The notes beneath the pieces were generated by a model that searched no databases, had not been told where the DNA came from, and saw nothing but the letters and a program-made list of their open reading frames with translations. Source: Holacanthus passer (Eukaryota > Chordata > Actinopteri > Pomacanthidae). From it: a stretch of 64,000 nt of DNA. Of this stretch, positions 46,531 through 58,735 are shown one piece after another. Positions within the stretch are counted from its first letter, which is position 1. Each line of letters starts with the position of its first letter. The DNA lies in assembly GCA_025331565.1 (NCBI GenBank), contig JAFREQ010000094.1, positions 620,001-684,000 of the forward strand, read 5' to 3'. Made by a program: the position numbers and the translations under genes.

Positions 46531-49520
46531 GTAATAGTCAGGAAGGGAACATAATAATAAAATAAGGATAAAATGAAATAAACTGAGGGGAATGAAGGGG
46601 CTTACAATTTGTTCAACATAATGAGCTCATCCAGAAAGGAAAGATGGTAATTAGGAGCGCGGCAAAAAGAGGCAAGCAAAATTTGGATGAGTGTGCATCT
46701 TAATTAGCAAAGTTGAATCACTTCTCCTATGGCTGTTTTTAAAATCTGTTTTGCCTTTTGTTGTATCACGGTTTAAAAATGCTTCTTGAGCAACAATAGG
46801 TGATCTTTGCGTGTGAGGTCCACCGTTCACCGCTGCTTCCATAAGTTTTCTTTGATTGAAACAAATGTATTCACTGACCATAGAAAGTGAGTCACATTCA
46901 CATGGTTAGTGTATAGTTGTTAATGTATATATTTTGTGATGTGTGTGTGGACGGTGCATGCTTTTCCTTGCACACAAAATTGCACAAATTCACTGTGTAC
47001 ATTTTTCTGTGATGACGTGTGCAAGCCATGTTCCCCACCACCTCTTTTTCTATGATTCAGTGGAAAATTCCCAGATTGCCGTTGTGCTGGCTTAGAAAAC
47101 ATAGAGGCTGTAACCAAAGCTCCGGCTGTTTCAGTCATAATCCCTTGTGCCTCTCCCTGCACTGCTTCCCCATCAAAGGAGCGCTGATTACTGGGAACTC
47201 CGCTGGGAACAGGGCTGGGAGATGGGAAGTGGGCATGGAAAAGGAGGAGCAGGCACGCCTCTAAAAAACAAGACTGTAACTAGTGATGTAGTACTGAATA
47301 ACGAGAGACTCTACAACCAAATGAATTATAAGGCAAGCATTAAAAACTAATTAGAATTTACAATAGAAAATAATCTGCAGCAGCATCTTTTACATCATTG
47401 GCTAGCTGATGTCTCTTAAAGTGAGTTACTTTTGTGAAACAGTGGCCTCTGTGGTCACAAGTGGTAATTACAGGCTACATTAAGTTTCCTGACAATACCC
47501 CAAATTCACTCAAGTCACCCAAATGTCAATATTTTGAATTCTGAGAGCAAATATGAATCATGCATGTAATTAGAGAGCTGGATACGCACACTAATCCCCC
47601 CCATAAACAGTCAAACCTTTGACAAAACAACATGAACTGTAAACACAGTTATATGCTTCTCTTTGTACATATTCCAGTGTGTACATACACAGTTATTGGC
47701 CCCATATTCTAAGATTGGGACTCTACTATTAATGACTGATTTCTTTCCTGTTTGCACTTATTATTATATTACAATACACAATACATTATTTATATACTTA
47801 CATATTTTCTATTTATGTTTTATTTATTATTATATTTCATTACGATTCTTATCTTCATTGATATTTTGATACCAAAATTCAAGGTTATTTTATTTTATTT
47901 GTTTACTTTTATTTACTTTTACTGCTATCTTTGTTATCTATACTACGATATCATCATTTTTATTTCGGGTGTGAGCAGGAGAATTAAGAGTGTTTTGGGT
48001 TGGGTAGAAACAGTGTAAAAAGTGAAAATGCCTTGTGTAATACTTTTCTATTTGCGTACAACATAGTGCATGCACAAGTATGGAAGTAGAGACAGTCAAT
48101 AAATTGACTCAGTGCTGTGACTTACACAGCAGTATCTTGCTAAAGTGAAACCTACATTAGCAAGTCTGACTAATGGATGAGTTATTATATGATTATACAA
48201 TAAACTGTGCATTTGTATGAGAAAGAATCTGCCCTGTGCATTCAAGTTACATGGTCTCGCTTGAGGTGTTGACTTAGCTCTGAGGCGTGTGGATGTATAT
48301 ATAGTGGCATATGAAGTGGCAGCCTAACACTCTGCTGTATATACACTGGTGGCTTTTTCACATGTCATGTAACCACAAAACAGGCTCGATGCCTTTTGAC
48401 TTCTCAAAGGAAGGGAAAGCTATTCAAAACAAAACACAGCAAGAGTAAAAATGTCTGACTCACTGGTGGAAAAGGGCAGGAAGCAAAGCATCCTTAGTGT
48501 GTCTGTGTGTGTATTTTCAAAGCCTGAAATAGATTAGGGAGTGTATCCGCACATTCTCTGCTCGTGCTTTTAATCTTCCTGTCCATTTGTCCATCATGTA
48601 GTGGTGCAGCTCTTCCTGTCTGTGTCGCCGCGGTGATGACTGCATAGCCAATAAAAAGTCAAACAGGAAACTGAGCGGAGACCCTCTGATTGTTACTGAG
48701 GTGTCTGGACCAAGAGCCTTCATTGTACATCCGCCATGCTTTTTCCCTTTTAATAACACATACACATGTGAGGACAGAAGCACACACATATGCATATACA
48801 CACATAGGCAAACAAACAAGATAAACAGAGGGAAAGAAAAGAGCTGGAACTTGTGGTCATGCAGAAATTAAGGAGGTAAACAACACAAATATTAACACAG
48901 TCGTCTCTGTGTTGTGTACAAAAACACATAAACACACATGTGGACTCAGCAGGATTGTACAGAGAGTGGAAGTGAGTGGAGGTGATAGCACAGAGGCAGG
49001 AAGACAGAGCTGCTGGATATGTAATGGAAACATCCCGAGTCCAGGCCAAGAGTGAGTGAAAATCATTCATGTTTTGTTATTTCCTACATCGTGCTCAAAG
49101 AGTGTGGTGCAAGAAGACATTTCAGCATCAGGTAGGAGGTCAGTCACACGTGTTTTCCTCCTCACATCTTTTCCTATTTGATGTGCAACAAAACAGATGG
49201 ATTATTAAACAAAAGCCGCAGAATGATCATTGACCAGATCCGTATTCAAAGCGTGCTGACGTACCTGCAGACAGTTTAAGCTAGGTGGTCCTGTGTCCCA
49301 GACGGGCTGGGATGTACGGGGCTGGTAGCCCGACAGGAGCCACCTGGTGAAAGGCCAAGGCCTGGGCTGTAACCCTGGAAGGAAGTGGAGGTCCTGAGAA
49401 GCATATGGAAAGCTAAAGGGGGCAGGATGTATAGGAAGGGGGTGGACAGAATCTCCTACGATCCATTACTGTTTACACTTATCAATTACACTTACACCAA
49501 CCATTTATTGTCACCTGTTC
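46531..49520. other. Non-coding sequence with a strongly AT-rich block
   Basis: From about 47740 to 47960 the sequence is very T-rich on the plus strand with TATT/TTTA repeats. Its hydrophobic ORF (47752-48018) reflects this bias. No gene is supported. Confidence 0.5.
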
Positions 49521-49602
49521 TATTCTAATCTGTTCTGTTTAGCTCTGTTTTGTTCCTTTTCATTCTATTCTATTCTTATTCCTATTTCTATTCCAGTCCA
49601 GA
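49521..49602. repeat. Degenerate TTCTA/TCTGTT pentamer-type tract
   Basis: Imperfect TTCTATTC, TCTGTT and TTCCTTTTC units in tandem. Confidence 0.6.
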
Positions 49603-52600
49603 ATCACTCCTGTTACCTCATTCATTCCTCTCTTTATAGAAGAAACTCCATAGTTTGCTCAATAATCAGCAGTAAATTGACATTTCAGACACTTTTTAAT
49701 CACTTTGCATCTTGACAGATGAAGTATTGCACAAACATAATTTTAGCTTTTATAAAATGTAAAGCGTTCCTTTGATTGTAGAAAGTTTCAGACTGTGGAT
49801 ACACTTTATGTTCTATCATGGAATTTTTCAGGGCTCTGTATAGTACATAAAATTCCCACTTAGAGCTCAGACAAAACAGCAGACAGTAAATATAGTGAAC
49901 AAGAAGTGATTTTGGACACAGCCATATTTTCTCGCTCGTGGTATCAAGCCATGCAGCGTCTGCATGGTTTTGTGTTCTGTGGTTTTGAGATTTCCTTTAT
50001 TTCATATATTGCTGGTTCCAAACTGTGAGCATTGTGAAAGCACTGAAAAATGACATATTACAAACTGGAGGAAAAAAAAAAAAAGAGGATCATGTCTTTC
50101 CAGAAATAACTACACTCCACCAAGCACCATTGTAAAATCTTTCTCATTCAAGCTATATTCTACTAAAGAAACAGGCCCAGTGAAAACTTGATAGCAGAGA
50201 TGTAAAGCTCTTGCATATGCAGTTGTGGAACAGGCAGAATGGGGCTTAAGAACTAATCTGACTATGCCTTGAGCAATCAAATTGCTGTTAAGATGTGCTG
50301 TTGCTTTAGCTGCTGATGTTTCCATTAACAGCAAACTAAAAGGCTGAATGTGTGAAAGCCTCTTTTGTGTCTTCGTCACGTGCTCCTTCGCTCTTTCAGA
50401 GTGTTGTGACTCTTGCAGTGTGTTCCTCTGTGTTTTTGCGCAACACGCGGCGTCACAACATGACCATGTGCCAGTTTCATCCACAGTTTGCCAGGCAGCC
50501 ATGCCAAACCCCAGTCTACAGTATGCACACACATCCCGGTCCTGACGGCACAAGCATGCATTCACTTGCGTGTTTGCGCAGAATACACCCACATGCACGC
50601 ATAGATGCTCACGCTGGGATAAAGAAGAGATCACACACACACCCCAGTGCACCTTAATAAGCCAACACCAAGCCTCTGTTTTATGTTCCCTGCAATATGA
50701 TTATATAATAAGTCAGTTTATAGATTTGGGAGCATCATAAAAAGTGAGAGAGTATATAGGAGCTGCATGCCAGACCTCAGGCTCGGTATAACCAGCTCAG
50801 TGTGTCTTAATTGAAAGTCTCACAGGCCTGCAACTTGTTTTCTCTGGGAATCAGCTGGGGGAGAGGCTCTGGGGAGTTGCTGGCTCAGGCGCTGCATGCA
50901 GAAGCTTGCGCAAAAAGCCACCAATTATGGACAAAGGGCTGAGATTTCATTTGGTTTCGATTCAAATGTTTCACTTCACTCTCCCACGATATCAAGCCGT
51001 AAAGCCCTTCAAAGTGTATTCCCAAATGAAGTAGGTCACCGCATGCGAACTTGTGTCATAATTGCCCGGTTTGATTCGCTGAGTCACTCCCTTTAAACAC
51101 CATCAAACTGATGCAGGAACTTTTCCCCTCTGTGATCTGAAAAGCAGCTTGCTAACAGAATTTCCACCATGTGTGAATAAATGAGTCTCCCTCTCCAATT
51201 CAAATCACTGATTTGTAAACAGATAGGTCTCGATCCCGGCTTCGATTCTGTAGCACATTCTCAAATATCAGATGGTTTCAGTTTTTCTCAATGAAGATGT
51301 CCTGAACTGCTCCACGCTAAGCGACATGTTTTTGTTGAACCACTCGCCCTAGTTCTATTTCTGCAATGGTTTGTGCACATTCGTCAAAATCAATGTCGAT
51401 GTCCTTGATGTTTCTGTTTCCCCTCCAGTCAACATGGATGACAAGACGATTTTGAGGTTGAGCAAATTTCATCCCCTGCTTGTGTCGCAACTCTGCTTGT
51501 TGTATATCTGGACAGTTTTTCATGCTCCATCCGCTTGAGTCTATGTTGGGAAGAGGTGTCGTCCGTGGAGCGTCGCGAGCTGCAATAATAAATGAGTGGA
51601 TTTTTCTAATTTGGCTAGGATTCTGTCAGAGGTCAGAGAGCGCCACCTCTGCGCCTTTGAGCTCTTTCTTGGGGGTCAGCAGAGGTGAGGGCATAGCCAC
51701 AGGCAAGGACACACAAACGCAAACACTCACACACATACATGAACGCACACAATCCCACTCTATCTGTGGGTTTTCCAGCAAGGTCAACACAAGGTTCTTT
51801 GGTGCTTTCAGTGGTTTGAATTCCTGGTCCTCAGAGATCACATCCAGGGTCAGCTTTATTTCTCTGAGTCCACACTGTACGGCACTGTACTTTGACCCAA
51901 GATACGAGGGGCCCGGTCAGACGTCACATCTCCAGAGAAGGACGATCTGAGCACATCAAAGCTTTTCATTAGAGACGCGGCGCTCTGGGTTTTTCCTAAC
52001 TGCTCGCACACAGATTGGGTCCCACCCAGTGGCACCCCTCGGCCCTCTGACCCTGTGAACTGTGCGTGTACAGAGCTGAGGCGGAACTAAACGGGTGGCT
52101 CCAGCGGCGTCATGAGAAGAGCTCGTCGTCATCCATGCAGAATGCGTGTCAGGGGATTGGGTAACTCAGCCAAGGGAAGAAAAGGCAGGCAGCACACACT
52201 GCGCACATTGTTGAAACAGAAGACATCTCACTTACACAAGACAAGTGTGTAGTGTGTGTGGAGGGGCCTGTGTGTGTGTGCGTGTGCACGAGGAAGCATC
52301 TGCAGATTTGTATTCATGTGTGTATGCATCTGCATGTGTCTCTATTTGTGTCCATGTTTCAATAGCAGAGTGTAAATGAGTTTGTGTGTCTATTTATGTG
52401 CATGTAAGGGAACATCTGTGTGTGTATATGCGTCTTTGTGCGTCTTGAGTGTGTCTGCATGTGGTTATGCCTCTGGTCATAACCCCCCTAGAGCCAAAAC
52501 ATATTTAACCGAAGCAAATGACCCCTCATTACTCAATGTGCTACAATCAAAGGTGATAGGTCACTGCTGCTCTTGTGCGTGTGCGTGCAAGAGCGTGCAA

Positions 52601-53229
52601 GAGCGTGCAAGCCCTCATGCATTAGAGCGGGTTTTGGTCTCCGCCTCCAGACGGCGAGTGTGTGTGTGTCCAAGCGTGTGTGCATCATTTATCATCGACG
52701 CTTTGTTTTCCCTCCTCTCAGAGTGTTTGTGTTTACCTGCAGCTCTTATCTGATGCGGCCAAGCAGGAGGTCAAAGTCACAACACGCTCAGGGAAGGATT
52801 ATGTTTAGTCCATCTGAAGGACAAATTGCCGAGGATCGGCTCCAGGCCGGCGTTACCTGCACACCGTGACACTGACAAAGCTGGAAAACAAAAATTTATC
52901 AAGCACGTCACAATTAAGTATACAGACATGGCTGAAACAAGTCCCGCTTTGAGTGATTATTCAGGAAAAGGTTCTGGTTTGGTAAGTAAGGCTGATCGTG
53001 ATGGATGTGGTTTCATCCATCTCTGAACTGTCTCTCTCGCTTGTTCATGCACAGATTCCAGTTCCACCCTGGAATTGCTATTGACTGTCCCTGCAGAGCA
53101 CAGGCAGCTCGTTCTCCATCAATGCCACCTGAAAATACAGCTTTGCTCCTGTTCACAAGCTGCTGTGTTTTCACGCCTCAGAGGCTGCACGGACTGTAAA
53201 GATGGACTCTTTCCCCTGACTCTCCCTGT
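49603..53229. other. Non-coding sequence, no gene supported
   Basis: The 180-codon minus ORF at 50110-50652 and the 68-codon minus ORF at 51317-51523 are the most coding-like, but neither has a recognised domain. A short 10-bp tandem repeat (GAGCGTGCAA) lies at about 52584-52611. Confidence 0.45.
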
Positions 53230-53400
53230 CTTTTAGCTACAATTTTGTCTCCTAGAAATTGGGTTTTATGTACAATCATGTTTCAGGAAGTGCATTTGTA
53301 CCACAGGCAAGATACAGAGCGTGGTCAGGGTGGATGCCGGGTGTACAAAGCAGAAAGTTTGCATCCAGCTAAGGTTTAGGTAACAGAAGCACTTTTTGGT
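53230..53400 (+). mobile_element. Suspected fragment of a dispersed fish repeat
   Basis: TCTCCTAGAAATTGGGTTTT, GGCAAGATACAGAGCGTGGT and AGCTAAGGTTTAGGTAACAG recall a teleost interspersed repeat. I cannot name the family, and the ends are not clear. Confidence 0.35.
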
Positions 53401-53878
53401 TAAGGTCAGGCAAATATGATAATGTGATTGCTTTTTTAGATATTGATAAAGTGATCACATCCTGTCTCCTGCCTCAAGTCACTTTTGACTTTTTCACTAT
53501 CAGACCAAGTGAATTTCCGAATCTGAGATGGGACTGAACTGTCAGTTGCATTGTGGGTAGTGTAGGTGCCAGACTTTGACATTGAAGTATAAAGACCTGT
53601 GTGTATCTTCTGCTGTGAGTGCTCAAATATAACCATAAAAAATGTTTTGACCAAAGGCTTTCTGCAGTTTTACAATATTGCAGTAAGTGAAATTGTAGGA
53701 AAACGAATGAAATATATATAATTAATTAATGTTTCACATATGTGTTCAGTATCAACATTTTTCATCTTGGCCAATTCGTCGTTTCCTCATTATTTTGAGA
53801 GAAAAAGTCATCCATCATAGTTGAGAAGATCTTTCTGCTTCCTTCTTGTTGGTTAAAAGGTGATTGTTTTTTCTATCC

Positions 53879-53879
<1 letters not shown>
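53401..53879. other. Non-coding sequence, no gene seen
   Basis: AT-rich, with no supported ORF. Confidence 0.5.

Positions 53880-53917
<38 letters not shown>
53880..53917. repeat. CAT trinucleotide microsatellite
   Basis: About 12 perfect CAT units, then degenerate CACTACCACC. Confidence 0.97.
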
Positions 53918-54886
53918 CTACCACCACCCCGGGCCATATCCGTTTCCTCTGTACCTCACAGTGCTAAAAGACAACAGTCATCTAGACAGAACATACAGTA
54001 AGCCCCATTATGGGTTTCCTGAGTCACATTCCAACCAAACGACCCAGCCGACTGATGCCCGGCGCAGGGCATGCATTCCCATCCTCACACTGATCCCCAT
54101 ACATGCTCCTAACCATACCCATACTTTAAAAACATCCGGGGCCCTATCGGGTGCCCTGCGGAACGCCGCCTGGCGACTCCTCGTGTCTCTCAACCAGCTG
54201 GCTCACATAATCAGGAGCTTTGAGGAGACACCCGGGAATGCCAGCATTCCCTTGGATATCATTCCCGTTCTCGCCAGTGTTGCTGTCAGCATGAGTAAAA
54301 GGGGCTCAGGTTCGGCAGCAGATACAGTAATGGGATGGACAGATGTTTAGATGTGAGGGACCGGGCCCCCCTGGGGCCCCAACAGCGGTACAGCCTGACA
54401 GAAAGCAATCAGCTTGATGTGGAGGAACAGAATACCGTACTGTACATTCACAGAAAGAGTTGCAATATGAGCCAGGAGAGAGGGATTTACTGTAGATATA
54501 GGGATGGATAAGGAGGGAAATTAGCAGCGGAGAGAGTGAAAAGAGTTGAGATACACAGTTTAGAAAGAGCTGAACACAGATGGGAGTGAGTATGAAAAAA
54601 TCAAATACTTTGATTACTTAAGAGGAATAATGCATTTTGAAAAGCAGGAGGAATCCAGTGTTGAATTATTATGTGCAAAAATCTTTGGACAAGCAACTGA
54701 GTGAGACTGAGGATATGACAAAAAGGGGGAGAGGAAGAGAAGGGAGGGAGGGGAGGTGCGGATAAAAATGAGTCATGTTGGCAGGAGAGAAGGGGGAAAC
54801 AGCTGAGAGGTTTTTGAGGTGCGTCTTTGGCTCTGATCGCACTTTTATTTTGGCTGAAGTAAGGTGATACTTATGAGCAAAAAGGG
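53918..54886. other. Non-coding sequence, no gene supported
   Basis: The 129-codon ORF at 53961-54350 has no domain. The rest is purine-rich in places. Confidence 0.45.
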
Positions 54887-54952
54887 TCTCTCTCTCTCTC
54901 TCTCTCCCTCTCTCTCTCTCTCTCACCCACACACACACACACACACACACAC
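54887..54952. repeat. Compound TC/AC microsatellite
   Basis: About 18 TC units followed almost directly by about 12 AC units. Confidence 0.95.
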
Positions 54953-55868
54953 TTATTCTCTCGCCCTCGCCCCTCCTCCCATCTGTCCCTGCCAAGTTTT
55001 TTTTTGTTCTGGGAGGTGATGTGAGTGTTTCCACATGTGGTAGGCCAGTGCTACTAGTTTGGCTTGTAACACTGACTCGACACAAAGCCCCCTTATAGAA
55101 ACAGAAGAGCAAACAGGAAAAAGGCCACGATTACCTCATAGAGCTTCACTTTTAACTCGAAGGCTCGGATACAAAAAAAAAGGAAGAGAGGCAGGGAGAG
55201 GAGAGCAGGGATGGATGTGCTGTGTGTGTCCCTATCACGGGCATCAATCGTGCATATAAAGCCACATTATTTTTAATTCAGATTATTTTATCAAACACCT
55301 GTTGGTTTCTTTATTCTTTCAGTCATTCATTTACTCTCAGTCCCATCTTTCCTTGTGAAACCACTGGGCAGGTCAGCCTGACGGTAATTGGGATGGGTCA
55401 ATACAAGATCCCACCCGTGGTGCTGAGGATCATTAGTGTGAGTGAAATAAACATTAATCTACTCCGTGTGCCGATGCCGCCGCGGGCAGCTGCAGTCGGC
55501 CGCACGCTCCATCAGAGAGAGAGAGAGCGAGAAAAGATGGATGAGCAGTTTGCTTTTTCTTTCCTGTGTGTTACAGTCGGCTTAAGTTGAGGGACGCGGC
55601 AAAGGAGGCGTCGTCTCATCATCTAACATTGACCCATGAAGTGAGATCATTTAAATGGTTTCCTTCACTGTTTTGAACGCAAATTAGCTTCCGGAAATCT
55701 TTGACATAGATTTGGAAATAAATCATTTGTGGCAATATGTTTTTTAGTACAGTAGCTTTAAGAAAGTGAAACCAAATATTTGATTAAATGGGTTGCAGTT
55801 TTTACAGTGAACTGTTTTTGTATGATTTTGCAATGTTGCAGCTGTTGGTGTTTCACTGTTTTTCCCAG
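54953..55868. other. Non-coding sequence, no gene seen
   Basis: No supported ORF. A short GA run lies near 55516. Confidence 0.5.
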
Positions 55869-56515
55869 AGTTCAATGGTGCATTTACTCAAGTGCTGTAC
55901 TTCAGGGTACTTGGCTTGAATATTATATTTTATGTGTAACTGGGTTAATTGTTCTACTCCACTACATTTCAGTAGGGAATATTATAGCTTTTATTCCACT
56001 ACATTTTTCTGTAAGCTTTAGTTACTTTGCTTATTTTACTTTCTAAGTGACTTTACATTATTTTAGTGTTTCAGCTCATAAAGGTGGGCCTTAAGTTACC
56101 GGGTAACTTGCGAATTTCACCAAGGGATCAAGGAAAGTCTTGTCTTTATTCATAATAATACATAATTTATTTTTAGGTGATATGTGAAGCTGTGAACTTG
56201 TATAAAGTAAGTACAACTATGTATTGCACTTAAGCAAAGTACTTGAGTAAATGTACTTAGTTACTTTCTGCCATTGATTATAGATCTAACCCAGCAGTAA
56301 AATACTACGTACACATGAATGCATCGAATAAAAATAATATATATCATAGTGCAACACTTACAGGGGTGATTTCCTGTATTATGAGTACTTTCATTTTTGA
56401 TACTTAAAGAATACTTAAAGTAAATCTGTACTTTTCCTCTAGTAAGATTTTGAATGTAGAACATTTGCTTGCTTTTACTTAAGTAAAGCGCCTGAATACT
56501 TCTTCTGTTGTTCAA
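55869..56515 (+). mobile_element. Common percomorph non-autonomous repeat of the TACTTAAGTA type
   Basis: It starts TGGTGCATTTACTCAAGTGC. It holds CTACTCCACTACATTTCAG and TTTTATTCCACTACATTT, then TTTAGTTACTTTGC, CATGAATGCATCGAATAA and GAGTACTTTCATTTTTGATACTT. It ends TTTTACTTAAGTAAAGCGCC followed by TGAATACTTCTTC. From memory these phrases, in this order, are diagnostic of a very common repeat in percomorph genomes. An internal insertion or divergence lies near 56070-56200. Confidence 0.75.
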
Positions 56516-56734
56516 ACATTGTGGCCACTAATGTGACACATCTCATGTATTTGATTCATATAATTATAATAGTTATTAGCGCTCACTAATTTATTAATTT
56601 GTTGAATTACTGTTTACGTGTGCGTCTGCTGGGACGGCACAGTTACTCTCTGTGCCAGGACACCGGGGGGTGAGGATTGAAGGTTGCTGACTGTGATGGA
56701 AGCTGAGCACGATGGAACTGGGTTAGCAGGCAGA
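56516..56734. other. Non-coding sequence, no gene seen
   Basis: Short unremarkable stretch between the repeat above and the AGG run. Confidence 0.5.
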
Positions 56735-56764
56735 GAGGAGGAGGAGGAGGAGGAGGAGGGGGGG
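56735..56764. repeat. AGG/GGA trinucleotide microsatellite
   Basis: About nine AGG units leading into a G run. Confidence 0.95.
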
Positions 56765-56935
56765 TGGTGATGAAAGAGAGTGAGAGGATACACACACACA
56801 CAGACACACACTTTTCTCTGTCGTCCGTTAGTGCCTGCCACCGTCACAGTGGGGGGGCCGTGGCCTCTGCATAGCCTGAGAATGCTAAAGGCTAATCCTA
56901 CAGGAATGCTCCAGGAATGTGAAAGTTGAGTCAGG

Positions 56936-57217
56936 GATCGAACAAGAGAGGGGTGGAGAAGAAGTGGAGGGAGGGAGGGGAGGGGGGGGTGAGCAGAAAG
57001 AAAAAAAAGGGGGGACTTAGAGAAAAGGGTGGCATTCAGGAATAAATGAAATGAAAGAGAGAGAAAGAGAAAAGGGGGAGGAGGAGGGGGGGTGTTCAGA
57101 GAGAGTGAAAGAGAGGTGGAGAGGAGGAGGAGAGGTTGAAAGAAAAGAAAAGAAGAGTTTAGCAGAAAAGGAACAAAGAGAGAAAAAGAGGGGAAGAGAG
57201 AGACAGATTGGCAGGAG
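56936..57217 (+). repeat. 270-bp polypurine tract
   Basis: Nearly all A or G on the plus strand for about 270 bases, with only scattered T and C. It includes AAAAAAAAGGGGGG-like, GAGG and AAAAG blocks. The ORFs here (Glu/Lys/Arg-rich on plus, Ser/Leu/Phe-rich on minus) follow from composition. Confidence 0.9.
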
Positions 57218-58481
57218 GGCTGATTGCAGAGTGTCTAGTTGTAAGATAAACGGTGGGATGCTTTCTTTTTTTTTTTTTTTTCTTCTTGCGGGCATTTACA
57301 GCAATTGTTATGGAAACAGGCCAAAAACCGCTGGATTGTTTTTAAAGACCTCTCCTGTCCTGCAGGTACACAGAGATCGCCCCGATAGTTTCGCTGGAAG
57401 AGTGTGAGAGCTTGTCTTGTCATGAAACAAATGAACTTTGTGCAGGCTTTCGTAACAATGGCAGTTAGGCGTCCACCGTTGCAGCTTAGCTGTCAGGATG
57501 AGTCTCTGCTTGTCCTCGCTTCCTGGTTCCTGTTACAAAGATGATTTTTCCACCTCACAAGTGCGCTGTGACGTTACCGAGAGCGGCACAGAATGTTATG
57601 TTCTCCCGTTGTGGTTTGTCTTGGATCTGTGTTTGAAAACCGTAACACATTTGGCACCGTTGCTCTTAGACAAGCCTAAAAAGACGTGTTTGCTACGCAG
57701 AGACACCACAACACAGCTGCTTGATATTCAACCGCGATGCCGAAGTGGAAAAACACTTCTCAAAACTTCCTAGACAGACAGGACATGATTGTATTATCTG
57801 ATATCTTCAGTTACCTGAAAGGCAGGTGTGTCTGTGCGTGTTGGCCTGAACGACTGCCAGTGCATGTGTAGGAAGAGAAGTTGTCTACACTGCAGATATA
57901 TGTGTTTTCTTTGTCTGCCAGCTCTTGTGCAACAGTAATTACAGTTACAGTTACGGCTACAGTTAAACTTGCTGACAAAACACAGCAGGCAGCGCTGGAG
58001 AAATGCAGCTGCCCCATTATCTTTATGCATGTGCTTGGCTGGATGTGTTTGTGTATATTTATGCAAATCTGTGTTGGGAAAAGAAATAAGGGCTTTAATT
58101 TGATGAATGAATAAACAGATTTAATCCTTCTGTTTTCATTAAAATGCTGAACAATATTAAGACATTTTGTCAAGTGCAGGTGTGAATAATAAAATCAAAG
58201 GTCCCGGTTCATGCTGTCACAGCTTCCTGGCACATCTGAATAGAACAGAGTCATCATTAATGTTATCAGTAACACCTGTACTTTTCCTTCTATGACAGGT
58301 AAAAATGTCTGTTGTGAAAAAGGCCTGTTTCTGAAATTTCAGCAAAATAAAAAAATGCATCACTGCAAATTTCCATTGACTACCCTTATGCAATTATTTT
58401 CAGGAGGGCATGATGTGAAGGTGATATAAATAATCCAGCCATTTATGCATTTTATCACTGTGTCACCACTACGATGGCAAA
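57218..58481. other. Non-coding sequence, no gene seen
   Basis: It includes a poly(T) run at 57266-57281 and short CAGTTA-like repeats near 57937-57966. Confidence 0.5.
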
Positions 58482-58502
58482 TGTGTGTGTGTGTGTGTGT
58501 GT
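58482..58502. repeat. GT microsatellite
   Basis: About ten GT units. Confidence 0.9.
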
Positions 58503-58569
58503 TGGGTTGTACCCGATTTGAACTAGTTCATAGTTGTCCGACCACATTGGAAATTGAAAGTGTTTATAG

Positions 58570-58735
58570 TTGTTCTGAAAACTTAAATGTGAAATGTGCC
58601 TCAGATAGTTGTGTTAAGAATTTAAAAAAGCAAGTTAGCGAGAGGTGTCCAAACCCTTTCTCACCTCCACGCAGCTGGACGATCAGGGCGTGAAGCAGGT
58701 GTCGATGATGGATTGTCCACAAAACTGTTTATAGA
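58570..58735 (+). repeat. Dispersed repeat, copy 3
   Basis: It matches the 36040 copy across GTGCC, AGTTGTG, an A-rich block, TTTCTCACCTC, then GCGTGAAGCAGGTGTCGATG and GATTGTC. The copies differ by many substitutions, so the insertions are old. Confidence 0.6.

Noticed and set aside
50110..50652. 180-codon minus-strand ORF
   Set aside because: Cys/His/Val-rich from interrupted CA/GT words, with no recognisable fold and no conserved family. Length alone is not enough in 64 kb.
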